From Erodium maritimum (Eukaryota; Streptophyta; Magnoliopsida; Geraniales; Geraniaceae), in the NCBI GenBank assembly GCA_963921825.1, contig OY997588.1:83829043-83893042 (forward strand): a DNA stretch of 64,000 nucleotides, written 5' to 3'. Positions within the stretch are counted from its first letter, which is position 1; each line of letters starts with the position of its first letter. Shown here piece after piece: positions 1 to 10,579 of this stretch. A program made the translations under genes and the position numbers. Below the pieces are notes generated by a model. It was not told the origin of the DNA and did no database searches. It saw nothing but the letters and a program-made list of their open reading frames with translations.

Positions 1-1
1 C

Positions 2-3000
2 CGATATGGCAAAGACGAAGTGGTTTTTAATGTTTTCAGATCCCTTAAACATGCTATAATTGATGATACTTATTATAGAATTGATTTGGTTGATTCTATA
101 GTGCAGGAAAATTTTGTTCCTGATGATCCTTTACTGGTGTGTTTAATTAATGAGGATACAACCACTTGCGATCTTATGCAGGACAAGGAAGCAGAGATGG
201 TCAATCTCTTGGAGGCATGCCCTCCAAGAAAGAGGGATAGACCCCACACTCGTCTCACCTTGGAGGCGAGGCAAGGGCCTATGCTAAAACCCTCTGTTGA
301 GCAATCCCCGGAGCTTGAATTAAAACCCCTCCCAGATAATTTAAAATATATGTTTTTAAATGAAGACAATACTTTACCTGTAATAATTTCTTCTGAATTG
401 TCTTCTCTACAGAAGGAAAAGCTAATGAGGGTGCTCAAGGAACATAAAAAGGCCTTTGGATGGACAGTAGCTGACATTAGAGGAATCAGCCCGTCAACAT
501 GTATGCACAAGATTTTAATGGAAGATACCTACAAACCAACTGTGCAACCACAAAGGAGGCTCAACCCATTAATGCAAGAGGTAGTAAAAAAGGAAATTAT
601 TAAGCTACTCGATGCAGGTATTATCTATCCCCTCTCTGATAGTGCTTGGGTTAGTCCTATTCAATGTGTTCCTAAGAAAGGGGGAATGACGGTAGTAACA
701 AACGATAAGAATGAACTAATTCCTACTAGAACTGTTACAGGGTGGAGAGTATGTATAGACTATAGAAAATTAAATGATGCCACCCGAAAAGACCATTTTC
801 CCTTGCCTTTTATTGATCAAATGTTAGAAAAATTAGCTGGTCATGAATATTATTGCTTTCTAGATGGATATAGTGGGTATAATCAAATAGCTATAGCTCC
901 CGAGGATCAAGAGAAAACAACTTTAACTTGCCCTTATGGAACATTTGCATATAGGAGAATGCCGTTTGGTTTGTGTAATGCACCTGCTACATTATAAAGA
1001 TGCATGACTGCTATTTTTCATGATATGATTGGTGATTACCTTGAAGTATTTATGGATGATTTCTCTATGTTTGGTTCTTCATTTGATGACTGTTTAAATA
1101 ATCTGCATAAAGTATTGACTAGATGTGAAGAAACAAACCTTGTTTTAAATTGGGAAAAATGTCATCTTATGGTACAACAGGGAATTGTTTTAGGCCATAA
1201 AATCTCATCTAAAGGGATTGAGGTAGATAAGACCAATGTAGATGTAATAGGTAAATTACCTCCACCTATTAATATAAAAGGAATTAGAAGTTTCTTAGGA
1301 CATGCAGGGTTTTATAGGAGATTTATAAAGGGATTTTCTGAAATCTCTAAACCATTATGTAATTTGCTAGTAAAAGATGTCCCTTTTAATTTTGATGACG
1401 CATGTTTGAAAAGCTTCTTAACCTTAAAAGAAAAATTGGTAAATGCACCTGTAATGGTCAGTCCCGACTGGTCTCTACCCTTTGAATTGATGTGTGATGC
1501 TAGTGATATAGCGGTAGGAGCAGTTTTAGGACAAAGGAAAGATAAGGTTTTTCATACCATATACTATGCTAGTAGAGTTCTTAATGAGGCTCAATTAAAT
1601 TATGCTACTACTGAAAAAGAACTTTTAGCTGTGGTATTTGCATGTGACAAATTTCAGTCCTATCTTGTTTTATCCAAGGTTATAGTATACACTGACCATG
1701 CAGCTCTTAAGTACATGTTTAGCAAGAAGGATGCTAAGCCTAGATTGCTAAGGTGGATCTTACTTCTACAAGAATTTGATTTGGAAATACGGGATAAGAA
1801 AGGAGTAGAGAATGTGATAGCAGACCACCTGTCTAGGATTGAGAATCCATATGAAGAGCTTAGTAAGCCTATAAATGAGGAGTTTCCAGATGAGCACCTA
1901 TTCCAGGCAAAGCACATCGAAGCCCCGTGGTTTGCAAGTTTTGCAAACTACTTGGCAACTGGTGCTCTAATTCCTGACATGAAACCCTACCAGAAGAACA
2001 AATTCTTACATGATGTAAAAAATTATTTTTGGGATGACCCTTTTCTGTTTAAAATTTGTGCAGATCAAATGGTGAGAAGATGTGTCCCCGAAGAGGAGCA
2101 AGAAGCTATTTTGCATCAATGCCACGGGGGTGATGTAGGAGGTCATTTTGGACCACAGAGGATAGCTCAAAAGGTACTTCAATCAGGTTTTTATTGGCCT
2201 AGCTTATTTCATCATGCTATTCGGTTTGTTGAGCAATGTGATAGGTGCCAAAGAACATGAAATATATCAAAGAAGCATGAGATGCCTCTGAATGTCACCA
2301 TAGAGGTAGAGTTGTTCGATGTGTGGAACATCGATTTCATGGGTCCATTCCCTAGATCTAACGGTATGGAATATGTACTAGTTGCAGTAGATTATGTGTC
2401 TAAATGGGTAGAGGCGATAGCCTTACCCACTAATGATGCCAAGCCGGTGGTAGCTTTCCTTAAGAAGCACATTTTTTCCCGGTTTGGCACACCCAGGGCA
2501 ATAGTAAGCGATGGTGGGAAACACTTTTGCAATAAAATATTTTGGAAACTTCTAAATCAGTATGGAGTCACCCATCGCTTAGCTACACCCTACCATCCCC
2601 AAACTTGCGGGCAGGTGGAAGTTACCAATAGGGAATTAAAAAGTATTTTAGAAAAGACTATTGATATGTCTAGAAAAAATTGCGCACAAAAGTTAGATGA
2701 TGCACTTTGGGCGTATAGAATAGCATATAAAACCCCTATTGGAATGTCACCGTATAAGATGGTATATGGGAAGTCATGTCACTTACCGTTAGAGTTACAA
2801 CATAAAGCATATTGGGCGCTTAAGTTTTTAAATTTTGATGCTAATCTTTGTGCTGAGAAGAGGTTGATGCAGATTAATGAGTTGGACGAGTTTAGGTCCC
2901 TTTCTTACTTCAGCACTGAGCTATACAAGGAGCGCACCAAGATCGCCCATGATAAGAAAATTGTGCAAAGAGAGTTTAGGGAGGGAGATATGGTCCTTCT

Positions 3001-3229
3001 CTATAACTCTCGGTTGAAGATCTTCTCTGGAAAGCTTGTTTCGAAGTGGAGCGGGCCCTATAAAGTTACTCGAGTCCTGTCAAAAGGGGCGGTAGAAATT
3101 TGTGATGGAACACGGCCCCCATTTTTAGTCAATGGACATCGAATTAAGCATTATTATGGGGGATCGTTGGGACCAGAGGAGTGCCTATACCTGGAGGAGC
3201 CAGACTATAAGGATGAAGAGGCGGCCTAA
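2..3229 (+). pseudogene. pol: Athila pol polyprotein (protease end, RT, RNase H, integrase), two nonsense codons
   Basis: One reading frame is open from the window edge except for stops at 995-997 (TAA) and 2258-2260 (TGA), both explained by single base changes. The first segment is the C-terminal protease linker (VFNVFRSLKH). RT begins near 500 and keeps its FMDD catalytic box at 1049-1060; the first stop falls just after MPFGLCNAPAT. RNase H runs about 1480-1860 with the CDASD, KELLA, YTDHAAL and IADHLSR landmarks. The integrase HHCC zinc finger is at about 2110-2256 and the second stop follows its CDRCQRT. The integrase core keeps D (2333), D (2510) and E (2618) with D-x35-E spacing. A GPY-type module ([12 protein letters not shown]) lies near 3045-3090. 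It would make the reverse-transcription and integration enzymes of a virus-like particle. Codons outside the two stops look intact, so decay is recent. Confidence 0.93.
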
Positions 3230-3244
3230 AGCCGCCTTTGAGTC

Positions 3245-3291
3245 GAGCTAACGACGTTAAACAAAAGCGCTTCTCGGGAGGCAACCCGAGG
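3245..3291 (+). promoter_or_regulatory. Post-stop module copy 1: AACGACGTTAAACAAA box plus GGGAGGCAA hairpin
   Basis: It starts 15 nt after the pol stop. The sequence shows GAGCT, then AACGACGTTAAACAAA, then GCGCTT, then a perfect hairpin: stem CTCGGG (3273-3278), loop AGGCAA, stem CCCGAG (3285-3290). Related copies at 13547 and 48787 keep the box and loop but change the stem. Function is unknown; an RNA structure acting on termination, re-initiation, splicing or packaging is inference. Confidence 0.75.
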
Positions 3292-3401
3292 TTATTTTGT
3301 GTTTATTTTCTTTGTTTTTCGTGAATTAAAGGATGCATTTGTGTGCAGGACTGCCAGAGGAAGGAAAGGAGAATGTGAGCAGTGAAAAGGGATGCTATAG
3401 T

Positions 3402-3535
3402 GGAACGGATCCGTGAGGACAACCGTCACGGAGGCCATCACGGCTCCGTGATGAAACAGAGCGAAATTGAAAAATCGGAACTTGATCACGGCTCCGGGAA
3501 GGGTGCCGTCACGGTTTGAGGCACGGCTCCGTAAC
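3402..3535 (+). repeat. CACGG..CCGTG palindrome cluster, site 1
   Basis: Several short self-complementary units are built on CACGG and CCGTG, for example TCACGGCTCCGTGA at 3438-3451. The same motif recurs upstream of the env-like ORF and in the 3' LTR of this element. Confidence 0.7.
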
Positions 3536-3597
3536 CTAGCGAAGAGAAGAAAAAAAAAATTGAACAGGTCGGGCAGCCCACTCGAGCAGGCCCATCC

Positions 3598-3640
3598 CGA
3601 GGCCCAATCCGAGGCCCAATCCGAGGCCTACTCATCCAAG
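3598..3640 (+). repeat. Short tandem repeat of GAGGCCCAATCC type
   Basis: About three consecutive 12-bp units (GAGGCCCAATCC) lie in the Pro/Ser-rich frame; they would encode a repeated Glu-Ala-Gln-Ser peptide if translated. Low-complexity expansion is the simplest reading. Confidence 0.6.
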
Positions 3641-3810
3641 CCCAGTCCGAGTCCAGGCCGAAGCCCATTTTCCCCCCAAACCCTATCTAACTCATCTTCT
3701 TCCCTTCCCCTTTACACGCCTCCATCCTCCCCACTCCTACTTCAACCTCAAACCACACACCAACGAATCTCCACTCATTCTTCGACCTCAGACCTTGGTC
3801 TTCAACCCAA

Positions 3811-5498
3811 TGTTGGGTCTCGAGGTAGGGTTGGAGATGAACCAACTCGCAGCGGAAAATCAAGGAAAACCAAGAGACGATTAAAACCATGAAACAACTA
3901 ACAAAGAATGGATTCACAAGAGAAAAATTCAGCACTAGTTCTTACCAAAACAAGAACACCGGGTAACGAATGATTGGCTTGAGTCTCCAAGACGCCTACG
4001 TATCCACATGGGAATCAAAGCCACGTAGTTCTTCTCTTTGAGGACTCAAGAACACAAAAATGGAGGTGGGAGCTTGCCAAACCCGAAATTGCAAGGGAAG
4101 GGAGAGAGAAGTTGTGTTTCCTATTCTTGTCTTGTGTTTGTTATGTTGAAAAAAGATGACTTAAACATAACAAAACCCATACTTGTCCAACTAAAGGCAT
4201 GGGACAAGTATGGTGTCAAGTAAGGTGTAAATAGGACAAAGTATGGCAAGACAAGATTGGGTTAGGTGGTGAATCACCAACACCTTAATCCTTGTCTTGC
4301 TTGCTTAGTACTAATTAATCAAGAATTGATTAATTAGTTCCATGGGCCTTGGTTGCATGGGCCTTTCATGGGCCTCTTGGAACATGGCCCGTGGCCATTT
4401 CCAACGAGGTCCCGTGATTCGCTCATCGCCTCCAAGCCTTCCATACCGGAAATGTCCAACATTATCCGACGCAATCAATCCCAAGACTCCAAGCCTTGTC
4501 TCGATCCGTAAAGTCCTATTCACTTACGGGCACATGACCCAAAACCCAGTTTTGGTCATGTCCCGAGACAACTCCCTTTTGGCCATTCTCCATAAATGTG
4601 TCAATGAGTTTCATCCTCCGGTGTGACCCTTAGGTCTATGCATGTCAATAGATCAACGTAAAATCCCATTTTACTTGATCCTATTTAAGTGGCAACTAAC
4701 GAGACTTTAGTATTGCCTGACACTGCATAACGAATCGACCCTGTCGATTCTAACCTTTCCGTCATCCCTGTCATTATCCTTTTATCTCCGATATCCTGAT
4801 TGAGATAAGGCATAGAGCCGTCATCCTTATTATTCTCAATCAATGTTCCTTGATATGTGAGATGACTAAAGATATGATACCCAGTATCATGTGCATGGCC
4901 ATGCTATTCTTTCAGTCACTCTCGATCAAGCGGCCGAGAACCTATATCTTTCTCATACCTCAGTATGAGGGATAAATCCCTTAGCCGTCTTTCGTGTCAC
5001 TCATGTAGCCCGTCCCCAAGCCAATCCTGGCCGTTATGGAAGCCCTGTTACGGACAACGTTAGGCTCAGGTCAAACTCAGTTGTTGACTACATAGCGATC
5101 ACAAAGACTCCTTGGTCTAAGGATACATGACAAGCTACGACACTGAATATGTTCATGACTTAATCTATGGCACATATTCAGGGCTGGTCGTCCAATATCA
5201 TGTCCCACATGATATCTATGATCAGACTCCGGAATCTCATTCCAATGACTAACAGAACGTAAGCCGTAAAGAGCCATCTTTCATACTAGTCGCTTCTAAT
5301 GAAGCTTTGTTGACTAGGGACCCATCGAGTATGATCTATCTAAATCTATGGTTCTATTCGCATGGTGGGCATAGATCAGAGCACACATCGATATATTACT
5401 CCAACACATAAGTAATATAAAGCCGTTTTGATTTTATTGCTAACGATGATATATACATTTGGACATTTAGGATTGAACTATGGGCACTAAGACTAACA
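3811..5498 (-). repeat. Copia-1 3' LTR (lies at the low-coordinate end)
   Basis: It matches 10580-12267 almost base for base, with terminal TG/CA. Small ORFs inside it are not coding. The PPT is immediately next to it at 5499-5513. Confidence 0.95.
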
Positions 5499-5513
5499 AT
5501 CTCCCACTTGCCC
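5499..5513 (-). other. Copia-1 polypurine tract
   Basis: On minus the bases read GGGCAAGTGGGAGAT, directly upstream of the 3' LTR. The same tract precedes the right LTR of copia-2 (37029-37043) and, slightly changed, of copia-3. It primes plus-strand DNA synthesis in LTR elements. Confidence 0.9.
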
Positions 5514-5639
5514 TAGTTCCAATCTAAACTCCAATATGTCCCCATCGACTTTACATGTCTAACATGTTCAGGCAGCGACACCGCCTTAGTCAAAGGGTTG
5601 GCTATGTTATCATCTGTTGCAATATAGGTTATCTTCACT

Positions 5640-5945
5640 TCACCTCAATTCAGTATTTCTATGATTAGATGGATACGCCGTAGTACATGTTTGGATTTGT
5701 TATGCGATCTGGGCTTTTAGCTTGCGCAATGGCCCTTGTGCTGTCGCAAAATGGATTCACCGGGCTGGATGGGTTTTTAATTACATCCAACCCTGCCGTG
5801 AATTTCCAAATCCACATAGCCTCCTTAGCTGCCTCTGCAGCATCCATGTACTTGGCCTCTGTTGTAGATTCGGCAATGGTATCTTGCTTTACGCTCTCCC
5901 AGCTAAAGCTCTGCCATTCAGCATAAACACATATCCTGACTGACT
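5640..5945 (-). pseudogene. Copia-1 RNase H fragment
   Basis: A minus-strand frame gives AAEAAKEAMWIWKFTAGL and CDSTRAIAQAKSP, the typical centre of copia RNase H. The flanking parts (5945-6083) need frame changes to read through. It is the 3' end of pol and is followed by the PPT and 3' LTR. The corresponding blocks of copia-2 and copia-3 decay in the same way. Confidence 0.8.
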
Positions 5946-6083
5946 TCTAAAGTCATCTGGATTTGTCTTGGAAAACTAACGTCTACTCATCCTTCGACGA
6001 CTAGTTCAACATCATCTTTCCTGGGTTAGACTAATGTCTACTGGTACAACATAAGGCTTACGAGACATCCGGTCTCATACATG

Positions 6084-7071
6084 TCATGGCATATATGATC
6101 GATCCTGCCCCCAGGCGCATAGGATTCTCATCATCCTTTTCAGCTCATCAGGTGTCTTAGGACACTGAGTCTTGCTGAGATGAATGCCATGACTAGTGGG
6201 TAAGAGTCCTTTCTTTGAATCGAGCATTAAGAACCTACTCAATGCCTTGTTCACATAGGTTCCCTGACTTAAATCCAAGACCCTCTTGGTGCGATCTCTA
6301 CATATCTTAATCCTAAAGATATAAGAAGCATCGCCTAAGTCCTTTATTGAAAAACACTTCCTCAACCAAGCTTTAGTCTCGTGCAAGGTTGTGATGTCGT
6401 TTTCAATGAGAACCAGAAAGGTAATCTTGCTCCCACTAGCCTTCTTATAAACGCAAGATTCATCCTCATTCTTGATTAAGCCAAATCCAATTACAACTTC
6501 ATCAAAACGAAGGATCCAACTCCGAGAAGTTCGTTTCAATCCATAAATGGATTTCAACGACTTATAAATCTTTCCCGTATTCTTCGGATCGTCAAAACCT
6601 TTGGGCTGAGACATACAAACGTACTCAGTCAAATTTCTATTTAGGAAAGCGGTTTTGACATCCACTTGCCATATCTCGTAATTATGATACGCAAATATGT
6701 CAAGAAGAATTTGGATCGATTTTGACCATAGCCACTAGGGAGAAGGTGTCCTCATAGTCAATCCATTGGATCTGCCTATATCCTTTCGCCACCAGTTGAG
6801 CTTTGTAGGTCAGAGGGTTGTTGTCCATGTCCATCTTCACCTTGAAGATCCATTTGCATCCGATGGTCCTCACACCATTGATGGGATCAACCGGTTCCCA
6901 GACTCGGTTGTCCGACATGGATTGCATTTCCTCCCTCATGGCTCCCAGCCATAACTCGGAGTCGGGCCCATCCACGACTTCTTGAAAGGTGGCTGGATCA
7001 TCGTGATCCACCATGACTTCATTGTCACCTCCGGATACCATATCTTGGTGGTGGAAGATTGACCCTTTCAA
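6084..7071 (-). pseudogene. Copia-1 reverse transcriptase in two frames, YVDD box missing
   Basis: On minus, 7071-6700 gives the RT N-terminal half (SELWLGAMREEMQSM, GCKWIFKVKMD, AQLVAKGYRQ) and 6665-6084 gives the second half (MDVKTAFLN, KSIYGLKRTSRSW, LPTSHGIHLSKTQCPKTPDE). They are in different frames. Where the family carries the YVDD catalytic box (after FLVL), this copy reads FLVLIENDI (about 6403-6430), so about seven residues including both aspartates are gone. The enzyme could not polymerise. Copia-2 and copia-3 have the same gap, so the lesion predates their spread. Confidence 0.9.
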
Positions 7072-7159
7072 ATCGCCTTGGACCTTCCGGAATTGTAACA
7101 GGAATTGGTTCTCACTCTACGACAATCTCTGGCTCCTTTCTACTGGGTTTTCAATTGGT

Positions 7160-7600
7160 TTAGACAGATCTGTACCATCCTGAATTTCTTCGAGATGCAC
7201 AGTCCTCCCAATGACGTCTTTGGAAACAAAACTTCTTTTCCATAAAGACCCCACCCCAAGCGACGAACACCATGTTCTCACTGGGATTGTAGAAATAGTA
7301 TCCCCTTGTTGCTTTGGGAAACCACACGAAGGTGCATATCTCAGATCTTGGTTCGAGCTTAGTCGAAACCAAATGTTTCACATAAGCCTCGCAACCACAA
7401 ATCTTTAGGAAGGACAAAGCGGGCATCATCCCGTACCATTTTAAAATGGTGTCCCTTCCACACCATTCGTCGAAGCCCGATTCACTATGAATGCGGTCGT
7501 CTCTAGAGCAAAACCCCTAAAAGAGATTGGGAGACCAGTCCAACTAATCATGGAACAGACCATTGTCTAACAATGTCCGATTTCTCCGTTTGGCTACACC
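7160..7600 (-). pseudogene. Copia-1 integrase C-terminal part
   Basis: The minus frame 7429-7160 contains LSFLKICGCEAYVKHL and RGYYFYNPSENMVFVAWGGVF, the usual copia integrase C-terminal segment. The stretch 7430-7600 holds the remains around the third catalytic residue, where the frame reads GVAKRRNR: lysine occupies the position of the DDE glutamate. The N-terminal half is at 7607-8395 in another frame. Confidence 0.8.
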
Positions 7601-7606
7601 TTTCAA

Positions 7607-8395
7607 CTACAGTGACCTAGGAGGAGTCCATTCCAAAAGGATCTCATTCTCTTTTAGATGATCTAATAACTCTGTGGTCAAGTATTTTCCACCTCGATCC
7701 AATCGAAGTGTCTTAATACCTTTGTCGAGCTGGTTTTCTACTATAGTCTTAAACTCTTTGAATTTATCAAAAGCTTCAGACTTATGTCTCACCGAATAGA
7801 CATAACCATATTTACTATAATCATCAGTAAATGTGATAAAGTAGCTAAAACCCCTCCTGGCAAGTGAACTTATTGGTCTACACACATTCGAGTGTATCAG
7901 CCCTAATAATTCACCCGCCCTTTCATCGCGATCGATAAAGGGCACTTTAGTCATTTTGCCCATCAAACAAACCTTGCACCTATCGATCGAATGGAATTTG
8001 AATGAACCTGAAAGCCCGCACTTCTGAAGTGCTGATAGGCGCTTCTTGTTTATGCGACCCAAATGACAGTACCATAACAGAGTTAGGTTTAAATCGTTGG
8101 ATTTAGACCTCTTGGTATTAACGGAATATATAGAACTTGAGGCATTGTTACTCATATCTAATATGTACAATCCTCCAACCATGTCAGTACTGGTATAAAA
8201 CATACCACTGCATAGAACATTGAAAACTCCATTTCCAATATTAACATTATATCCTTCCTTGTCAAACACGGATACATATATAATATTCCTACTAAAAGTA
8301 GGTATGCAATATACATTATACAATACTAAGACAAGGCCTCTTGGCAAAGCAAGACTCATGGATCCTACAGCAGTTGCCACAACTCTGAGGTCCAT
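7607..8395 (-). pseudogene. Copia-1 protease end, GAG-pre-integrase domain and integrase core
   Basis: This is a 262-codon minus-strand frame. Its start (VLYNVYCIPTFSRNII) is the protease-integrase linker; LLWYCHLGRINKKRL and CKVCLMGK are the HHCC-like GAG-pre-integrase domain; LIHSNVCRPISS to LRLDRGGKYL is the integrase core. The first catalytic aspartate is replaced by asparagine (HSN); the second aspartate (LDRGG) is kept. It ends at a stop just before the position of the third catalytic residue. Copia-2 and copia-3 share the HSN change. Confidence 0.88.
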
Positions 8396-8439
8396 TTCGT
8401 GCTTTCCAAATCTCTCATACTTTCAGCCACCATATATTA

Positions 8440-8790
8440 GTGCATGTGTGAGATTCAGTCATGGTATCTAATACCCATGAATCTTTGGAAGTAGAGAGAT
8501 GTAGCTCTATAGAGTTAATACCGAATGAAGGCACGGTCCCACCGCCCTTCCTTAGATCATCCAGGTTTCCTGATGAAGGCGCAGTCCTACTGCCCTTCTT
8601 CAGATCATCCAGGCTATTTGATGAAGGCGCGGTCCCACTGCCCTTCTTCAGATCAGCCGTGAACTTCCTGTAATCCCGGTTCCAATGACCAGGCTGTTGG
8701 CAGTAGAAGCATACATTCTCAGGTGTCTCATCTTTCCTGCCAAGTGCGCATGGGCCCAGCCCTTGCCACTTCCAATTCCCTTGTTGACCA
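8440..8790 (-). pseudogene. Copia-1 gag zinc knuckle, 48-bp repeats and protease active-site region
   Basis: Read on minus, this block holds a CCHC-like knuckle (CFYCQQPGHWNRDYR) whose last cysteine is lost, then three copies of a 16-codon repeat (DLKKGSGTAPSS-type), then the protease site. The site reads WVLDTMTESHT where an active aspartic protease has D-T/S-G, so the glycine is missing. A frame change separates it from the gag start at 8791-9024. Confidence 0.75.
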
Positions 8791-9024
8791 TCAGAATATC
8801 CTTGGATCCCAGATCCATGAGATATTCTTCTCAGCAGTTAATGACACTTCATGTAACTCTGATATGGTCTTAGAGACAGCCTTGTCAAGGACATATTCTT
8901 TGCGTTCAGACTTGAGGACTATCCTCAAAATTCTGTACCAGTCCAAATAGTTTGTCCCATTTAGCTTGACCCTGTCAAGAATGGTTTTTAATGACAAACT
9001 ATTAATGTTCGCTGAATTTGCCAT
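8791..9024 (-). pseudogene. gag: Copia-1 gag N-terminal remnant
   Basis: A 77-codon frame begins MANSANINSLSLKTILDRVK, followed by LNGTNYLDWYRILRIVLKSE, which is the conserved start of plant copia gag. After about 60 residues it jumps to a short tail and stops; most of the usual capsid region is deleted, as in copia-2 and copia-3. The ATG lies about 1.5 kb from the PBS, leaving a very long leader. Confidence 0.88.
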
Positions 9025-10566
9025 TTGATCTACAACAGATAAAATTCAATCAGTAAACTGAATAAATTTTATGAAGATCAAGCTTAAACACCAACAATCA
9101 ATTCTAAACCTTTAGAATCTGAAACCAAGATCCTTGATTCACTCGATTAAGCTGAACTAATGCTCACCACTTAATCGAGCTATGTAGGTAGGACTCCATC
9201 CAATCACATCCAATGTGACTCTTGGCTAGGGTATGCACTTATGTACACGGCTTACCCTATCTGTTACCCTAGTTCAACCTCAGGCTGAGAATCGTAGTCG
9301 GGTCCACCAATTTTCAACTATGGCCCGTCACTATGTAGGTGCTCCGCTAATGCGCACGACACCCACATATGTCGTCCAAACCTACTACCCCGCTTTCCCA
9401 TGGATGCTCCGCTAATGCGCACGACACCCATAGGACGGGGAGGTAGTAAGGTGTTGATAATTGGGAGGTATCGGACATGACCCGTTTTTACTTGTCCGGT
9501 TGTGTTTAAAACTTTGACACATCCTAGATGCGATGAGCACATCAACTACATTCCAAATGCAATGATGCCTCAAATTACATCCAATGTAATTCTTCCTTCG
9601 AACCCGTCAACTACATCCAATGTAATGACGATTCTAAGGGCTCACACACAAGGATTAAAATTCCAATTTTATCTTTGCATGTGAGGTGATATGCTCGGTA
9701 AATAAAGTTAAGCATGCAATTCTAAAACACAGAATTAATCATGCATAAACTAAACCAAGCATAAAGCGATAAATATGCACATAATAGCCCCCCTAAACTA
9801 ACTCCCACTAGCTTCTTGAGCTCCACCGACTCCAAGCCGATGCCAACAGCCGAAAAGCCACCAAATGACCTTTTCGCCCTTTCTTCATCTTGAGTAAAAT
9901 ATTACAATTTAATACACGACTCGCAGGTCGGGAATAAATAAATATTACAAACAAGTGGTTCGACGACCACACCTTGAAAGAATAATTACACGCTAACACT
10001 AACGGCTCGCAGGCCGTGAAAAGCGATAAATAATTAAATTGAGCTCGGGGCTATTATGTACACCATGCCAACATCACATCACACATCCTGTTATCAAACA
10101 AGCATGTTATCAAACATCATGTGATTTTCCGGTTTTAATTAATAGCCAAGTTTCGAAATTTTTTGATGCTCGGTTTATCGAAACCGTTCAAAAATGAAAC
10201 TTTTGAACATTTGATCTTCGAGTTCGTCATGATGGTTCCAAACTCGTCATAACTAACAAAACGGTTTAGCCTTGGCATATCAACCATCCAATGGTCATGC
10301 TTGGCCTAGCTCCGTCCAATGGAGCCCCGTTCGGTCCCGGTTTCGGCTCCCCGAGAGTCCCGCTCCCGAGACCCGAAAAATCAAATTTTTTTCAAAATTT
10401 CCAGATTTGAAATAATTTTCAAAAATTCATTTTACATGCATTAAATCCATAAACAAGTATTTAAAACATGTTATCAAACAATTTAGCAAAACAACACGCC
10501 AAAAACGAAACTTTCAAGCAAAACCGAAACTTTGAACACCGTCTTGTGAATCCCGAAGTTAGCACG
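9025..10566 (-). other. Copia-1 untranslated leader (PBS to gag)
   Basis: About 1.54 kb without a credible gene. It carries mini-hairpins of the form ACAT-CCA-ATGT on + (TGG loop on minus, for example 9204-9218 and about 9577-9593) and two copies of a roughly 29-bp unit containing CGCTAATGCGCACGACACCC (9348-9430). The equivalents in copia-2 are at 32940-33205. Packaging or dimerisation signals would be expected in such a leader, but that is inference. Confidence 0.7.
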
Positions 10567-10578
10567 ACTCTGATACCA
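10567..10578 (-). other. Copia-1 primer binding site (initiator tRNA-Met type)
   Basis: On minus it reads TGGTATCAGAGT, one base after the end of the 5' LTR. The last base departs from the TGGTATCAGAGC of copia-2 and copia-3. Initiator tRNA-Met is the usual primer for this sequence. Confidence 0.9.
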
Positions 10579-10579
10579 C

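Larger units (their letters stand above)
3292..3810 (+). other. Athila pol-env spacer with palindromes and a Pro/Ser-rich frame
   Basis: This is non-coding or weakly coding DNA between pol and the copia-1 insertion point. A frame from 3467 (Pro/Ser-rich, low complexity, no recognised domain) runs to the insertion; across the copia element it would meet a stop about 30 nt beyond, at 12298. A TTGTGTGCAG stretch near 3346 resembles a 3' splice site. Short CACGG-type palindromes lie at 3402-3535. CCCAA at 3806-3810 is the left copy of the copia-1 target duplication. This is probably the 5' region of the env-like ORF. Confidence 0.55.
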
